From: Asaia sp037151935
GTDB lineage: Bacteria; Pseudomonadota; Alphaproteobacteria; Acetobacterales; Acetobacteraceae
Length of the DNA stretch: 64,000 nt
NCBI RefSeq assembly: GCF_051628905.1
Contig: NZ_CP157575.1
Span: 930,001 to 994,000, forward strand
Direction of reading: 5' to 3'
Position numbers and translations under genes: made by a program. Within the stretch, counting starts at the first letter, position 1. Every line of letters begins with the position of its first letter. The notes below the pieces were generated by a model that did no database searches, was not told the DNA's origin, and was given only the letters and a program-made list of their open reading frames with translations. Shown piece after piece: positions 32,492-41,407 of the stretch.

Positions 32492-34494
32492 GTAGTTTTT
32501 TCGGCCCTGAACAGGGACATTATGCTCTCGCTCTCGCCTGCGTGCTGGCACTCGCCCAATGCGTTTTGCCGCTATGGGGGGCGTGGCGCGGAAGGCGTTT
32601 CATGCTCGATCTCGCACCACGTCTGGCCTTCGCCCAGCTTCTCGCACTGACCTATTCGTTCTTAAGCCTGATCGTCTGTGCGGTGCAGGATGATTTCTCG
32701 GTGCAGAACGTCGCTGCCAATTCGGCACTGAGCAAGCCGCTTCTGTATAAAATCACCGGAGTCTGGGGCAATCACGAAGGGTCGGTGCTGCTCTGGGCCC
32801 TTATCCTTGCCCTCTGCGGCGGGGCCGTCGCCCTGCTGGGGCGAGACCTGCCTCTGGTTCTGAAGGCACGCGTTCTGGCCGTACTCGGCGGTGTCTCGAC
32901 AGGGTTTCAGCTTTTTTGCCTGCTGACGTCCAACCCCTTTGCGCGCGTCTGGCCTGCCCCGGCAGACGGACAGGGAATGAACCCCCTGCTTCAGGACCCC
33001 GGCCTCGCCTTTCATCCCCCGGTTCTCTACACCGGCTATGTCGGCTTTGCGGTGCCCTTCGCCTTCGCCGTAGCCGCCCTGATCGAGGGCCGTGTCGATG
33101 CAGCATGGGGGCGATGGGTGCGTCCCTGGGCCGCCGCCGCCTGGTGCTTTCTGACCTGTGGCATCGCGATGGGCTCGTGGTGGTCGTATTATGTGCTCGG
33201 CTGGGGCGGCTACTGGTTCTGGGACCCGGTCGAAAACGCCTCGCTCATTCCCTGGCTGACAGGAACGGCGCTGGTGCATTCGGCCATCGTGGTCGAAAAA
33301 CGCGACGCGCTGCGCATCTGGACCGTGCTGCTGGCCATCGCCAGCTTCTCTTTTTCGCTTTCCGGCACCTTCCTCGTGCGCTCGGGTATTCTCAACTCGG
33401 TTCATGCCTTCGCCAATGATCCGGCGCGTGGTGTTTTCATTCTCGGCCTGCTGGCGCTGGTGATCGGCGGATCGCTTCTACTCTTTGCCTGGCGGGCTCC
33501 CAGCCTCACAGCCGGGGGTATTTTCGCGCCCATCTCGCGAGAGGGCGGGCTGGTACTCAATAATATCCTGCTCTGTGCGCTCTGCGCCGTTGTCGTGACC
33601 GGCACGATGTATCCGCCCTTCATGCAGATCCTGACCGGGCGCACGCTCTCTGTCGGCAAACCGTTTTTCGACGCCACCACCATACCCCTGGCCTTGCCGC
33701 TGATGGGCGCCATGGCGCTCGGAACGCTGCTGCCCTGGAAGCGCGGCCATCTTCGCCCTCTGCTGCGCCGCCTGCGTGTAGCAGGGTCGATCGCGCTCCT
33801 GGCGCTGGTTACGGGTTGTTTTTTGCTCAGCGGCTTCCTGCCTGCCCTCTGCGCTGCCGCTGCGCTCTGGGTGATCATGGCGAGCCTGACGGACCTATCC
33901 ACGCGTCTCGGCCTGCGGGATGGCCTGACCGTCATACGCCAGCGTCTGAGCCGCCTGCCACGCGCCATATGGGGAAGCGCCATCGCCCATATCGGCATGG
34001 GGGTGACGGTGCTGGGTATTACGGGCATGTCGCAGGCCCAACACGCTGTCGTCGAGATCGGTATTGGCCAGACGCTCCATCAGGGTGCGCTCGACTGGCG
34101 CCTGGTTTCGGTCAGAAAGGAAACGGGGCCGAACTACAAGGCACTCGTGGCCGATCTGACGGTCTCGCGCCACGGTCGCGTGATCGCCACGCTGCATCCC
34201 TCGCGGCGGGATTTTGCGAGCCAGCATCAGGTGACGACCGATGTTGCCATTCGCACCAATCTTCTGCGCGATCTTTATGCCGCACTCGGCGAAAGCCATG
34301 GCAATGGCGTTGATGCCCGCTATGTGCTGCGCCTGCATAACAACCCTCTCGCCCCCTGGATCTGGCTTGGCGGCGTCATCATGGCCTTTGGCGGCGCGCT
34401 ATCTCTCACCGATAGGCGCCATCGTTTCGGCGCACCGAAAAAGGCACGGGGCGGGAAAGATCCCGTTCCCATGGCTCAGGAAAGCCGCTCATGA
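32488..34494 (+). CDS. ccmF: cytochrome c haem lyase subunit CcmF
   Basis: A 668-residue polytopic inner-membrane protein, the core of the haem ligation complex that receives haem from CcmE and attaches it to apocytochrome c. The WWD domain is WGGYWFWDPVENASL, and the large C-terminal periplasmic region precedes a final helix. The start is ATG 32488 in the ccmE stop; the frame upstream is the shadow of ccmE. It overlaps ccmG by ATGA. Confidence 0.94.
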   Translation: MSSFFGPEQGHYALALACVLALAQCVLPLWGAWRGRRFMLDLAPRLAFAQLLALTYSFLSLIVCAVQDDFSVQNVAANSALSKPLLYKITGVWGNHEGSVLLWALILALCGGAVALLGRDLPLVLKARVLAVLGGVSTGFQLFCLLTSNPFARVWPAPADGQGMNPLLQDPGLAFHPPVLYTGYVGFAVPFAFAVAALIEGRVDAAWGRWVRPWAAAAWCFLTCGIAMGSWWSYYVLGWGGYWFWDPVENASLIPWLTGTALVHSAIVVEKRDALRIWTVLLAIASFSFSLSGTFLVRSGILNSVHAFANDPARGVFILGLLALVIGGSLLLFAWRAPSLTAGGIFAPISREGGLVLNNILLCALCAVVVTGTMYPPFMQILTGRTLSVGKPFFDATTIPLALPLMGAMALGTLLPWKRGHLRPLLRRLRVAGSIALLALVTGCFLLSGFLPALCAAAALWVIMASLTDLSTRLGLRDGLTVIRQRLSRLPRAIWGSAIAHIGMGVTVLGITGMSQAQHAVVEIGIGQTLHQGALDWRLVSVRKETGPNYKALVADLTVSRHGRVIATLHPSRRDFASQHQVTTDVAIRTNLLRDLYAALGESHGNGVDARYVLRLHNNPLAPWIWLGGVIMAFGGALSLTDRRHRFGAPKKARGGKDPVPMAQESRS

Positions 34495-35051
34495 AAATCT
34501 TGACGAGGCGACGCCTGCTCATGACCCTGCCGGTCGCCGGGGCTGGACTGGCTGGGTTCGGGTGCTGGAAAATGCTTGCCGCCATGCAGGACGGCTCTTT
34601 CGACCCACATGCGATACGTCGCGACCAGCGCAACCAGATCGTGCCTGATTTTGCGTTGCCCGGCCTCTCAGGCGCGGGGGACGGGTTCGATGCCGCCGCG
34701 CTCAGTCAGAATGACAGACCTGTTCTGGTGAATTTCTTCGCCTCCTGGTGCATCCCCTGTGTTGCTGAAATGGCCGCGCTCAGAGGAATCGCGCGACAAA
34801 TGCCACTTTGGGGCATCGCCTATAAGGACAAGCCGGAAGATGCCCGCCGCTTCATCACCCGCGACGGCTCGCCTTACATGCGTGTTGCGCTCGATCAGAC
34901 CGGCATGACCGCCATCGATTGGGGGGTGAGCGGCGTGCCAGAGAGCTTTCTGATTTTGCCCGGCGGCCGTATCGCCTGGCATGGCGCTTCAGCACTCGAT
35001 GAAACGCTGTTCCGCCGGGAAATCCTGCCGCTGGCGAACGCTGCCCCATGA
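34491..35051 (+). CDS. ccmG: thiol:disulfide interchange protein CcmG/DsbE
   Basis: A 186-residue membrane-anchored thioredoxin-like protein that keeps the haem-binding cysteines of apocytochrome c reduced. The active site is Cys87-Ile-Pro-Cys90 in FFASWCIPC; the cis-Pro loop is GVSGVPESFLI. An N-terminal helix (about residues 9-30) anchors it to the periplasmic side. It overlaps both neighbours by 4 bp. Confidence 0.93.
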   Translation: MKILTRRRLLMTLPVAGAGLAGFGCWKMLAAMQDGSFDPHAIRRDQRNQIVPDFALPGLSGAGDGFDAAALSQNDRPVLVNFFASWCIPCVAEMAALRGIARQMPLWGIAYKDKPEDARRFITRDGSPYMRVALDQTGMTAIDWGVSGVPESFLILPGGRIAWHGASALDETLFRREILPLANAAP

Positions 35052-35521
35052 GAATACGCGCTTTGTCTGCCTGCCTGCTTCTTGGCCTGGGCGCTCTGGC
35101 TCTACCTGCCCGCGCCCTCGATGATCCGTCCGAGATGTTACCCATCCCGGCGCAGGAGAAGCGAGCCGAGGCGATAGGCGCGCAATTGCGCTGCCTCGTC
35201 TGCCAGAACGAATCGATCGAAGACAGTTCGGCGTCTCTGGCACGCGATCTGCGCCATGTCGTGCGCCAACATGTCGCTGCGGGAGAGAGCAACCAGCAGA
35301 TCATGGCCTGGATGACCCAGCGTTATGGCGAGTTCATCAGGCTGAAGCCCCGCTTTACTGCCTCGACCCTTCTGCTCTGGGCGATGCCCGTACTCGCTCT
35401 CACGCTTGGAGGGATACTCGCCGCCCTGATGCTGCGCCGCCCCCGCAGCACCGAGCCCCTCGATGAAAGGGAGGAAAAGCGCCTCGCCGAGATCCTTGGC
35501 GAGCAGGATATGCCAAGATGA
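35048..35521 (+). CDS. ccmH: apocytochrome c reductant CcmH
   Basis: A 157-residue protein with a signal peptide (cut after ARA near residue 23), the LRCLVCQNESI motif with redox cysteines Cys49 and Cys52, a three-helix bundle and a C-terminal membrane helix (about 99-120). It works with CcmG and CcmI to present the reduced CXXCH motif to CcmF. It corresponds to the N-terminal half of the longer E. coli CcmH; the other half is the next gene. Confidence 0.93.
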   Translation: MRIRALSACLLLGLGALALPARALDDPSEMLPIPAQEKRAEAIGAQLRCLVCQNESIEDSSASLARDLRHVVRQHVAAGESNQQIMAWMTQRYGEFIRLKPRFTASTLLLWAMPVLALTLGGILAALMLRRPRSTEPLDEREEKRLAEILGEQDMPR

Positions 35522-36252
35522 ACTGGCTCGGCTTTCTCATCTCCAGCGTCGTCATACTGCTGCCGCTTCTGGCGTTGCTCCTGCCGAAGCGACGCAACAG
35601 TGCCGCACCGGTCAGCGCGCGGCTTTCCGCGCTCACTCTCTATCATCATCAATTGCGCGATCTCGACCGCGATCGTGAGAGCGGCCTGCTGGATGATGGT
35701 GAGCTGTCGCGCTCCGAGCTGGAGATACAGCGACGCATTCTCGAGGCAGATCGGCTCCAAGAGAGCCCGCTGAAGACGCAGCCTCACCAGACCCTGCGTT
35801 TTGCCCTCCTTCTGGTGGTGCTGCCCTGTTTCGGCTTCGCTCTCTATCTTGCCAACGGCCATCCTTCCCTGCCCGCTCAGCCTCACAGGGCCACGGCAAT
35901 CGCCGTGCCACCCGCAATGCAGGCGCTTTTCGACAAGCTCGACAGACAGGTCGCCAGCATGACACCGGATGACCCGGACTATGTGCGTCAGTCCGTTCTG
36001 CTCGGTCAGGTCGATGAGGCGCTCAACCGCCCCGATGACGCCCTGCGCGCCTACCGCAAGGCGCTGTCTGCACGATTCATTCCAGAACTCGCCATACAAA
36101 TTGCAGAGCTACAGACCCAGCAGGACGGCCATATCTCGGCGGACAGCCTCGCCCTGTATCAAAAGGCGCTCGATGCAGCTCCTGCCGACGCGCCTTGGCG
36201 TCTCGCCGTCGAAGCCCGCATTGCGGCAGGGGAACATGACCAGTCACCCTGA
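35518..36252 (+). CDS. ccmI: cytochrome c maturation protein CcmI
   Basis: A 244-residue membrane protein with two helices (about 5-22 and 94-112) and a periplasmic C-terminal domain of tetratricopeptide-like helices, ending with repeated YQKALDAAP-type units. CcmI captures the C-terminal helix of apocytochrome c. The cytoplasmic loop (LYHHQLRDLDRDRESGLLDDGEL) is the family signature. It is the last gene of seven joined entirely by ATGA overlaps. Confidence 0.9.
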   Translation: MNWLGFLISSVVILLPLLALLLPKRRNSAAPVSARLSALTLYHHQLRDLDRDRESGLLDDGELSRSELEIQRRILEADRLQESPLKTQPHQTLRFALLLVVLPCFGFALYLANGHPSLPAQPHRATAIAVPPAMQALFDKLDRQVASMTPDDPDYVRQSVLLGQVDEALNRPDDALRAYRKALSARFIPELAIQIAELQTQQDGHISADSLALYQKALDAAPADAPWRLAVEARIAAGEHDQSP

Positions 36253-36374
36253 ATTTTCACCTCACTCGAAACAAGGTCGTCTGTTTTCGGAAAAAGCGTC
36301 ATCAAGACATGACGGGCATGATGCTGCCATTTTGCTGTTGCAAAAACGTTTTCGATAACGGCAAGAGCGGTTCC

Positions 36375-36728
36375 ATGGTGCGTCTCTCCCCCCTGCCCCG
36401 ACAGCGATCCATTATAACCGGGAATTATCTGCCCGTGCCGCGCCCCCCTGCGCGGGAGACGGTCGTGCTATGCCCGGTATGTCGGGGCAAAATGCAGCGC
36501 ACCGATGAAGAATGTCCCAATTGCCACGCTGTGCGCCATTTCGGCCCGACACGGCGAGAGACGATTCTAAGCGTCCTCATCGGTGTCGTGAGTGCGCCCG
36601 CCCTGTCGCTTCTGATAATCCGCCCCTCGTTCTGGACTGCTGTCATTGCGGTGGCGGGGCTGCTCGCCGGGTTCTATGTCGCGCATAGCCGCCATACGAG
36701 CGATCGCTGGCTGCGTAATCCGCGCTAA
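36375..36728 (+). CDS. small zinc-ribbon membrane protein
   Basis: A 117-residue protein of unknown function. Two CPxC pairs (LCPVC and ECPNC, 12 residues apart) form a zinc ribbon near residues 32-50, followed by two hydrophobic helices (about 64-83 and 85-103). ATG 36375 has AAGAG upstream; an in-frame ATG at 36309 is possible. It sits between ccmI and lptF on the same strand. The zinc ribbon would be cytoplasmic if the basic tail (HSRHTSDRWLRNPR) is inside. Confidence 0.6.
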   Translation: MVRLSPLPRQRSIITGNYLPVPRPPARETVVLCPVCRGKMQRTDEECPNCHAVRHFGPTRRETILSVLIGVVSAPALSLLIIRPSFWTAVIAVAGLLAGFYVAHSRHTSDRWLRNPR

Positions 36729-36792
36729 GCAGAAGACTTCGTAACAAGATGCAGCTTTCGGCAAGTCCGGCGAAACGCTAAGGGCAATAGTT

Positions 36793-37944
36793 ATGTCTGC
36801 TTCGGCTTCACGCCCCCAACGTCGCCCCTATCTGCTGTTACGCGAACGCTATGTTTTGCGGCAGCTTTTTCTTGGGCTGCTCGGCATCACGACTGGAGCC
36901 ATCGCGCTCATCTGGCTAATGCAGTCGCTACGCTTCGTCTCGCTTGTGGTCGATCGTGGACTTTCGCTGAGGGTATTCATCCAGCTGACTTCGCTAATGA
37001 TCCCGTCCTTTCTCGCCGTCATCCTTCCGATCACGACCTTTCTGGTCGTGCTGTTCGGCTATCAGCGTATGGCAGGCGATCGCGAAGTGACGGTTATGCA
37101 GGCTGCCGGTTTATCGCCGTTCCAGCTGGCGCGCCCGGCAATGGCCTGTGCCCTGATCGCCACGATACTGGGCTATATTCTCAATCTGTGGCTGGTGCCG
37201 GTCTCCTATCATGCGTTCCGGCGTTATGAGTTCGAAATTCGCAATCGTATGGCCGCTTTCCTGCTTCAGGATGGCGTCTTCGCCCAGTTGTCGAAAGACA
37301 TGACCGTCTATGTGCGCAAACGCGACCGCGACGGGGAAATGCATGGCGTTTTCGTCGAAGACGACAGACTGCCCAATGCACGCGCCACAATCATCGCAGA
37401 GCGCGGCAATATGGTCGTGATCGATAACCAGCCACGCGTCGTTCTATTCAACGGCTCGCGTCAGGAGATCGATCACCACACCGGGCGGCTCAATGTGCTG
37501 ACATTCGAGCGAAACTCCATCGACCTCTCGAGCCAGAAGCAGGCCGAGACACAAGCACGAGACGCGTCTGAAATGTCGTTGTCCGAATTGTTTCATCCCG
37601 ACCCGCGCTACGTTTCGCAACGCGATTGGGGCAAATTTGCTGTGGAAGGCTGGCGACGTCTGACGGCCCCTCTCACCACCTTTTCCTTCAGTATGATTGC
37701 CCTAGTGGCTGTGCTGAGCGGCGCGTTCTCGCGTCATGGCAATGTCAAACGGCCTCTCGGCGCCATTTTATCGGTGGTCGGGCTCATGGCCATGTCGCTG
37801 ATGCTGCAGAACCTCGCAGGACGCAATCTGGGCCTTGTCCCTCTGCTCTGGGTCGTGGCCATCGTTCCGGCCATTGGCTGCAGCTACTGGCTGTTCGCCC
37901 CAAAGGGGGCGAGTGCAGCGCGAAAGAAGTCCCATGGCACGTAG
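36793..37944 (+). CDS. lptF: LPS export permease LptF
   Basis: A 383-residue inner-membrane permease of the LptB2FG complex, which extracts lipopolysaccharide from the inner membrane. It has six helices with a periplasmic beta-jellyroll between helices 3 and 4. Landmarks are LLRERYVLRQLFLGLLG at the N terminus and AGDREVTVMQAAGLSP, the coupling helix that contacts the LptB ATPase. AAGGG precedes ATG 36793. It overlaps lptG by 11 bp. Confidence 0.93.
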   Translation: MSASASRPQRRPYLLLRERYVLRQLFLGLLGITTGAIALIWLMQSLRFVSLVVDRGLSLRVFIQLTSLMIPSFLAVILPITTFLVVLFGYQRMAGDREVTVMQAAGLSPFQLARPAMACALIATILGYILNLWLVPVSYHAFRRYEFEIRNRMAAFLLQDGVFAQLSKDMTVYVRKRDRDGEMHGVFVEDDRLPNARATIIAERGNMVVIDNQPRVVLFNGSRQEIDHHTGRLNVLTFERNSIDLSSQKQAETQARDASEMSLSELFHPDPRYVSQRDWGKFAVEGWRRLTAPLTTFSFSMIALVAVLSGAFSRHGNVKRPLGAILSVVGLMAMSLMLQNLAGRNLGLVPLLWVVAIVPAIGCSYWLFAPKGASAARKKSHGT

Positions 37945-39085
37945 TCCTCTCGCCCTGTTCAGAGAAGGCTCGGCAGGCGTCTCAGTGACGTTGTCGATCT
38001 ATATCTCGCGCATTTTTACGCTCTTTGCGCTGGCCATGATCGCGGCACTGACCGGGCTCGTATCGCTTTTCGATTTTATCGATCTGCTGCGGCGCGTGGC
38101 CACCAAACCGGACGTTCCTACCAGTCTCGTCACAGAAATTGCCGGGCTCCATGTCCCCTATTTCATGATCATGATCATGCCGTTCGGCATTCTGCTTGGC
38201 GGCATCGTCTGCTTCTGGCGGCTCACGCGCTCGTCCGAGCTGATCGTGGCGCGAGCTGCCGGCATCTCGGCCTGGCAGTTTCTCGCCGCACCTCTGGCCT
38301 GTGCCTTGCTTATGGGCGGTTTCGGCACAATCGCCCTGTCGCCGCTCTCGTCATCGATGTTTCGCAAGGCAGAGTTGCTGGACGAGGCCTATCTCAAGAC
38401 CGGAGGCGGCCCACTCTCGCTGAATGGCGGGGCACTCTGGCTGCGCCAGCTCGACGACGATCAGGGGAGCAAGGGCGTGGCGATCCTGCATGCGCGTCAT
38501 GTTTTCATGCATGACCGCAAATTGAGCATCAACGATATCAGCATCTTCCGTCTCGACGCCCATGACCAGCTCGTGGTTCGTATCGAGGCGCCTCGGGGCG
38601 AGCTGGTCAAAGGCGCCTGGAAGCTGGAAGACGCCGCAACCGTGCGGCCTAACCACCTGCCCACGCATATTGGTGACTACCTGCTGCCGACCAACCTTTC
38701 CCTGACCCGTGTTGAACAGAGCTTCGCTTCGCCTGACACGCTTTCGGTGTGGTCGCTGCCCGGTTTCATACGCCTGCTTGAGCGCTCCGGTTTTTCATCC
38801 ATACGGCATCGACTGCACTTCCAGACTCTGTTAGCTCTTCCGATCCTGTGCGGTACAATGGCTCTCGTTTCAGCTGGGTTCTCCATGCGTCCCTCGCGGC
38901 GCGGCGGTGTGGCGCGCATGCTTGGCTCGGGAATCGCTGCGGGTTTTGCGCTTTTCACCATTTCGAAGGTGGCGGCGCAGTTTGGTGAATCCGGTGCCCT
39001 CCCGCCAGTCATGGCGGCCTGGGCGCCGACTGGCGCAGGTCTCTGCTTGGCGGTAGCCTTGCTTCTGCATCTGGAGGATGGTTGA
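37934..39085 (+). CDS. lptG: LPS export permease LptG
   Basis: A 383-residue partner of LptF with the same six-helix plan: SIYISRIFTLFALAMIA at the N terminus, SSELIVARAAGIS as coupling helix, and a periplasmic jellyroll in the middle. The start at ATG 37934 is inside the lptF 3' end; the longer frame is its shadow. The stop overlaps the lptD start in TGATG, so translation is probably coupled. Confidence 0.93.
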   Translation: MARSPLALFREGSAGVSVTLSIYISRIFTLFALAMIAALTGLVSLFDFIDLLRRVATKPDVPTSLVTEIAGLHVPYFMIMIMPFGILLGGIVCFWRLTRSSELIVARAAGISAWQFLAAPLACALLMGGFGTIALSPLSSSMFRKAELLDEAYLKTGGGPLSLNGGALWLRQLDDDQGSKGVAILHARHVFMHDRKLSINDISIFRLDAHDQLVVRIEAPRGELVKGAWKLEDAATVRPNHLPTHIGDYLLPTNLSLTRVEQSFASPDTLSVWSLPGFIRLLERSGFSSIRHRLHFQTLLALPILCGTMALVSAGFSMRPSRRGGVARMLGSGIAAGFALFTISKVAAQFGESGALPPVMAAWAPTGAGLCLAVALLLHLEDG

Positions 39086-41397
39086 TGTCGAAACGGCGTG
39101 TTGCGCATAAGAGGCGCAAGTCCTGGCTGGCTGCGTCCATGCTGGCTGGCACCGCCACGTTCGGCGCGATCCCAGAGGCCGATGCAACGATGCAGCGCCA
39201 GACCGGTCCGAAAGTTGCGGTCGGCAAACCGTCCTCGCAATCAGATCCGGTCACCTATCTGGCCGATCAGGAAAGCTACACCCGCTCGGGCGTGGCGACC
39301 TGGACAGGCAATGTGCAGGTCTGGCAGGGCGAGCACGCCATGCGCGCCGACAAGATTGTCTTTGATCGCAATACCGGCGTCATGACGGCGACCGGCCATG
39401 TAGCAATGGTCGAGCCCGACGGCAGCACCAGCTATGCCAGCTATGTCGAGCTGAGCAACGGCATGCATGATGGTGTTGCGCGGGCGATTTTTCTGCGCAT
39501 GGAAGATAATGCCAAGATGGCCGCCAATGGCATGCGCCGCACCAATGGCAAGATCAACGACATGGGCAAGGCGGTTTATACGGCCTGCGAAATCTGCGCC
39601 AAAGATCCGTCGCGCGCGCCTTTCTGGCAATTGCGCGCCTATAACGCGACGCAGGACACCGAACATAAGCGCATCAATTTCAGCCATGCCTATCTCGATA
39701 TGCTGGGCATTCCCATCGTTTACCTGCCGATTTTCTCGATGACGGACCCCAGCGTGAAAAGGCAGAGCGGCTTTCTCATGCCGGGCATCAACCCGCATGA
39801 CCGCTATCTCGGCACGTATTTTACCATTCCCTATTTCTGGGCGATCGACGACCAGCAGGATTTGACTGTGCAGGGCCTAGTTTCCACCCGTACCGGGCCG
39901 CAAATCAGTGGCCAGTATCGAAACCAGCTCAATTTCGGCAAGATCAATCTCACCGGCGGCGTGGCCTATAGCACCCGTAAGGAAGGAAGCTACGTCAACA
40001 CCTTCGGCAATACGGTGGACGGCACTAACGATAACGGTATCCAGGGCTATGTGCGTGGTAATGCCGTGTTCGACCTCGACGATCACTGGCGCGCTGGCGC
40101 CAATGTCAATCTGGCCTCCTCGGCCAACTATATGCGCGACTACCGCATCACCGGCTACGGCAATGAAACGCTGCAATCTACGGCCTATATCGACGGTTTC
40201 GGCGTAGGTTCCTATACGCGCCTCGATGGCCAGTTCTATCAGGGACTGAACCAGGGCGTCATTCGAAACTCGAATCTGCCATTCGTCCTGCCGCGCCTCA
40301 ATTACGCCTTCCAGGCACAGACCGATCCGCTCGGTGGCACGTTCTCGCTGAACACTAACGACTTTAACGTCTATCGTCCTGAAGGCACGCGTGACCAGCG
40401 CGGACAGATCCAGATGAACTGGAACCGCCCGTTCCATAACGTGCTGGGGCAGATCTGGCTTCTGACGGCACGTGTGGATGCCACGGTCTATCAGGCGAGC
40501 CACCTCACCGAACAGCCGCTTTATTATACCTCGACCGGCACGCATACGACCGGCTGGGTTCTGCCAACCGTCGCGCTGAAAATGAACTGGCCGTTCATGC
40601 GTCGCTTCGCGCACGGGCACGGCTCCCAGATCCTGGAGCCCATCGTTCAGGCGATTGCCGCTCCGAATATGGGCAACAGCGCCACACGCATGATCCCGAA
40701 CGAAGACAGCCTGCAATACGAATTCACCGATAGCACGCTGTTCGCGCTCAACCGCTATACCGGCACGGATCGTCTCGATGGCGGTTTACGCGGCAATGTG
40801 GGCGTTCATGGCAACTGGACCTGGCGTGGTCATGTGGTCGATTTTCTGGTGGGCGAGAGCATTCAGCAGCATATCACCCAAAACCGCATCGCCTATTCAG
40901 GGCTCGATCACCACCTCTCCTCCCCAGTTGCGCGTGTTCGTGTGAGCCCCAACCAGTATCTCGACCTGACGGCACGCGGTCGCTACGACCCGTGGCGCAA
41001 GAGCTTCGATTACGGTGAAGGGCTCGTCAGCGTCGGTGTGCCGGTATTCCACGTTAATGCGGGCTATATCTACGAGCCGGTCACCCCGTATTATTTCTAC
41101 GCAACGAATTACCGCCTGAATGGCCCGACGCAGGTCTATTACACCAAGACCAACGAAGTAACGGCTGGCGTATCGACCGCGTGGAAGCAATATCATGCCT
41201 CCGTCTACGGACGCCGGTCACTGTCTCGCAAGGAGTTCGTCAGCCTTGGCGGCGATATCGGCTATTCCAACGACTGCTTCGGCTTGGACATCCTTGCGAT
41301 CAAGCAATATACCTCGATCGGTGGTCAGCAGCGCAACACGACCGTGCTGTTCAATCTCACCTTCAAGACGATCGGTACCTTCGGAATCAATGGCTGA
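39085..41397 (+). CDS. lptD: LPS assembly outer-membrane protein LptD
   Basis: A 770-residue protein that forms the outer-membrane LPS translocon with LptE. The signal peptide is followed by an OstA/LptA-like beta-jellyroll (about 45-170, with DKIVFDRNTGVMTATGHV) and a long beta-barrel. Cysteines in YTACEICAKDP and NDCFGLDI match the positions used for disulfides in other LptD proteins. GGAGG lies just before ATG 39085. Location between lptG and surA fits, because SurA is the main chaperone for LptD. Confidence 0.93.
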   Translation: MSKRRVAHKRRKSWLAASMLAGTATFGAIPEADATMQRQTGPKVAVGKPSSQSDPVTYLADQESYTRSGVATWTGNVQVWQGEHAMRADKIVFDRNTGVMTATGHVAMVEPDGSTSYASYVELSNGMHDGVARAIFLRMEDNAKMAANGMRRTNGKINDMGKAVYTACEICAKDPSRAPFWQLRAYNATQDTEHKRINFSHAYLDMLGIPIVYLPIFSMTDPSVKRQSGFLMPGINPHDRYLGTYFTIPYFWAIDDQQDLTVQGLVSTRTGPQISGQYRNQLNFGKINLTGGVAYSTRKEGSYVNTFGNTVDGTNDNGIQGYVRGNAVFDLDDHWRAGANVNLASSANYMRDYRITGYGNETLQSTAYIDGFGVGSYTRLDGQFYQGLNQGVIRNSNLPFVLPRLNYAFQAQTDPLGGTFSLNTNDFNVYRPEGTRDQRGQIQMNWNRPFHNVLGQIWLLTARVDATVYQASHLTEQPLYYTSTGTHTTGWVLPTVALKMNWPFMRRFAHGHGSQILEPIVQAIAAPNMGNSATRMIPNEDSLQYEFTDSTLFALNRYTGTDRLDGGLRGNVGVHGNWTWRGHVVDFLVGESIQQHITQNRIAYSGLDHHLSSPVARVRVSPNQYLDLTARGRYDPWRKSFDYGEGLVSVGVPVFHVNAGYIYEPVTPYYFYATNYRLNGPTQVYYTKTNEVTAGVSTAWKQYHASVYGRRSLSRKEFVSLGGDIGYSNDCFGLDILAIKQYTSIGGQQRNTTVLFNLTFKTIGTFGING

Positions 41398-41407
41398 CGG
41401 ACGCGCA

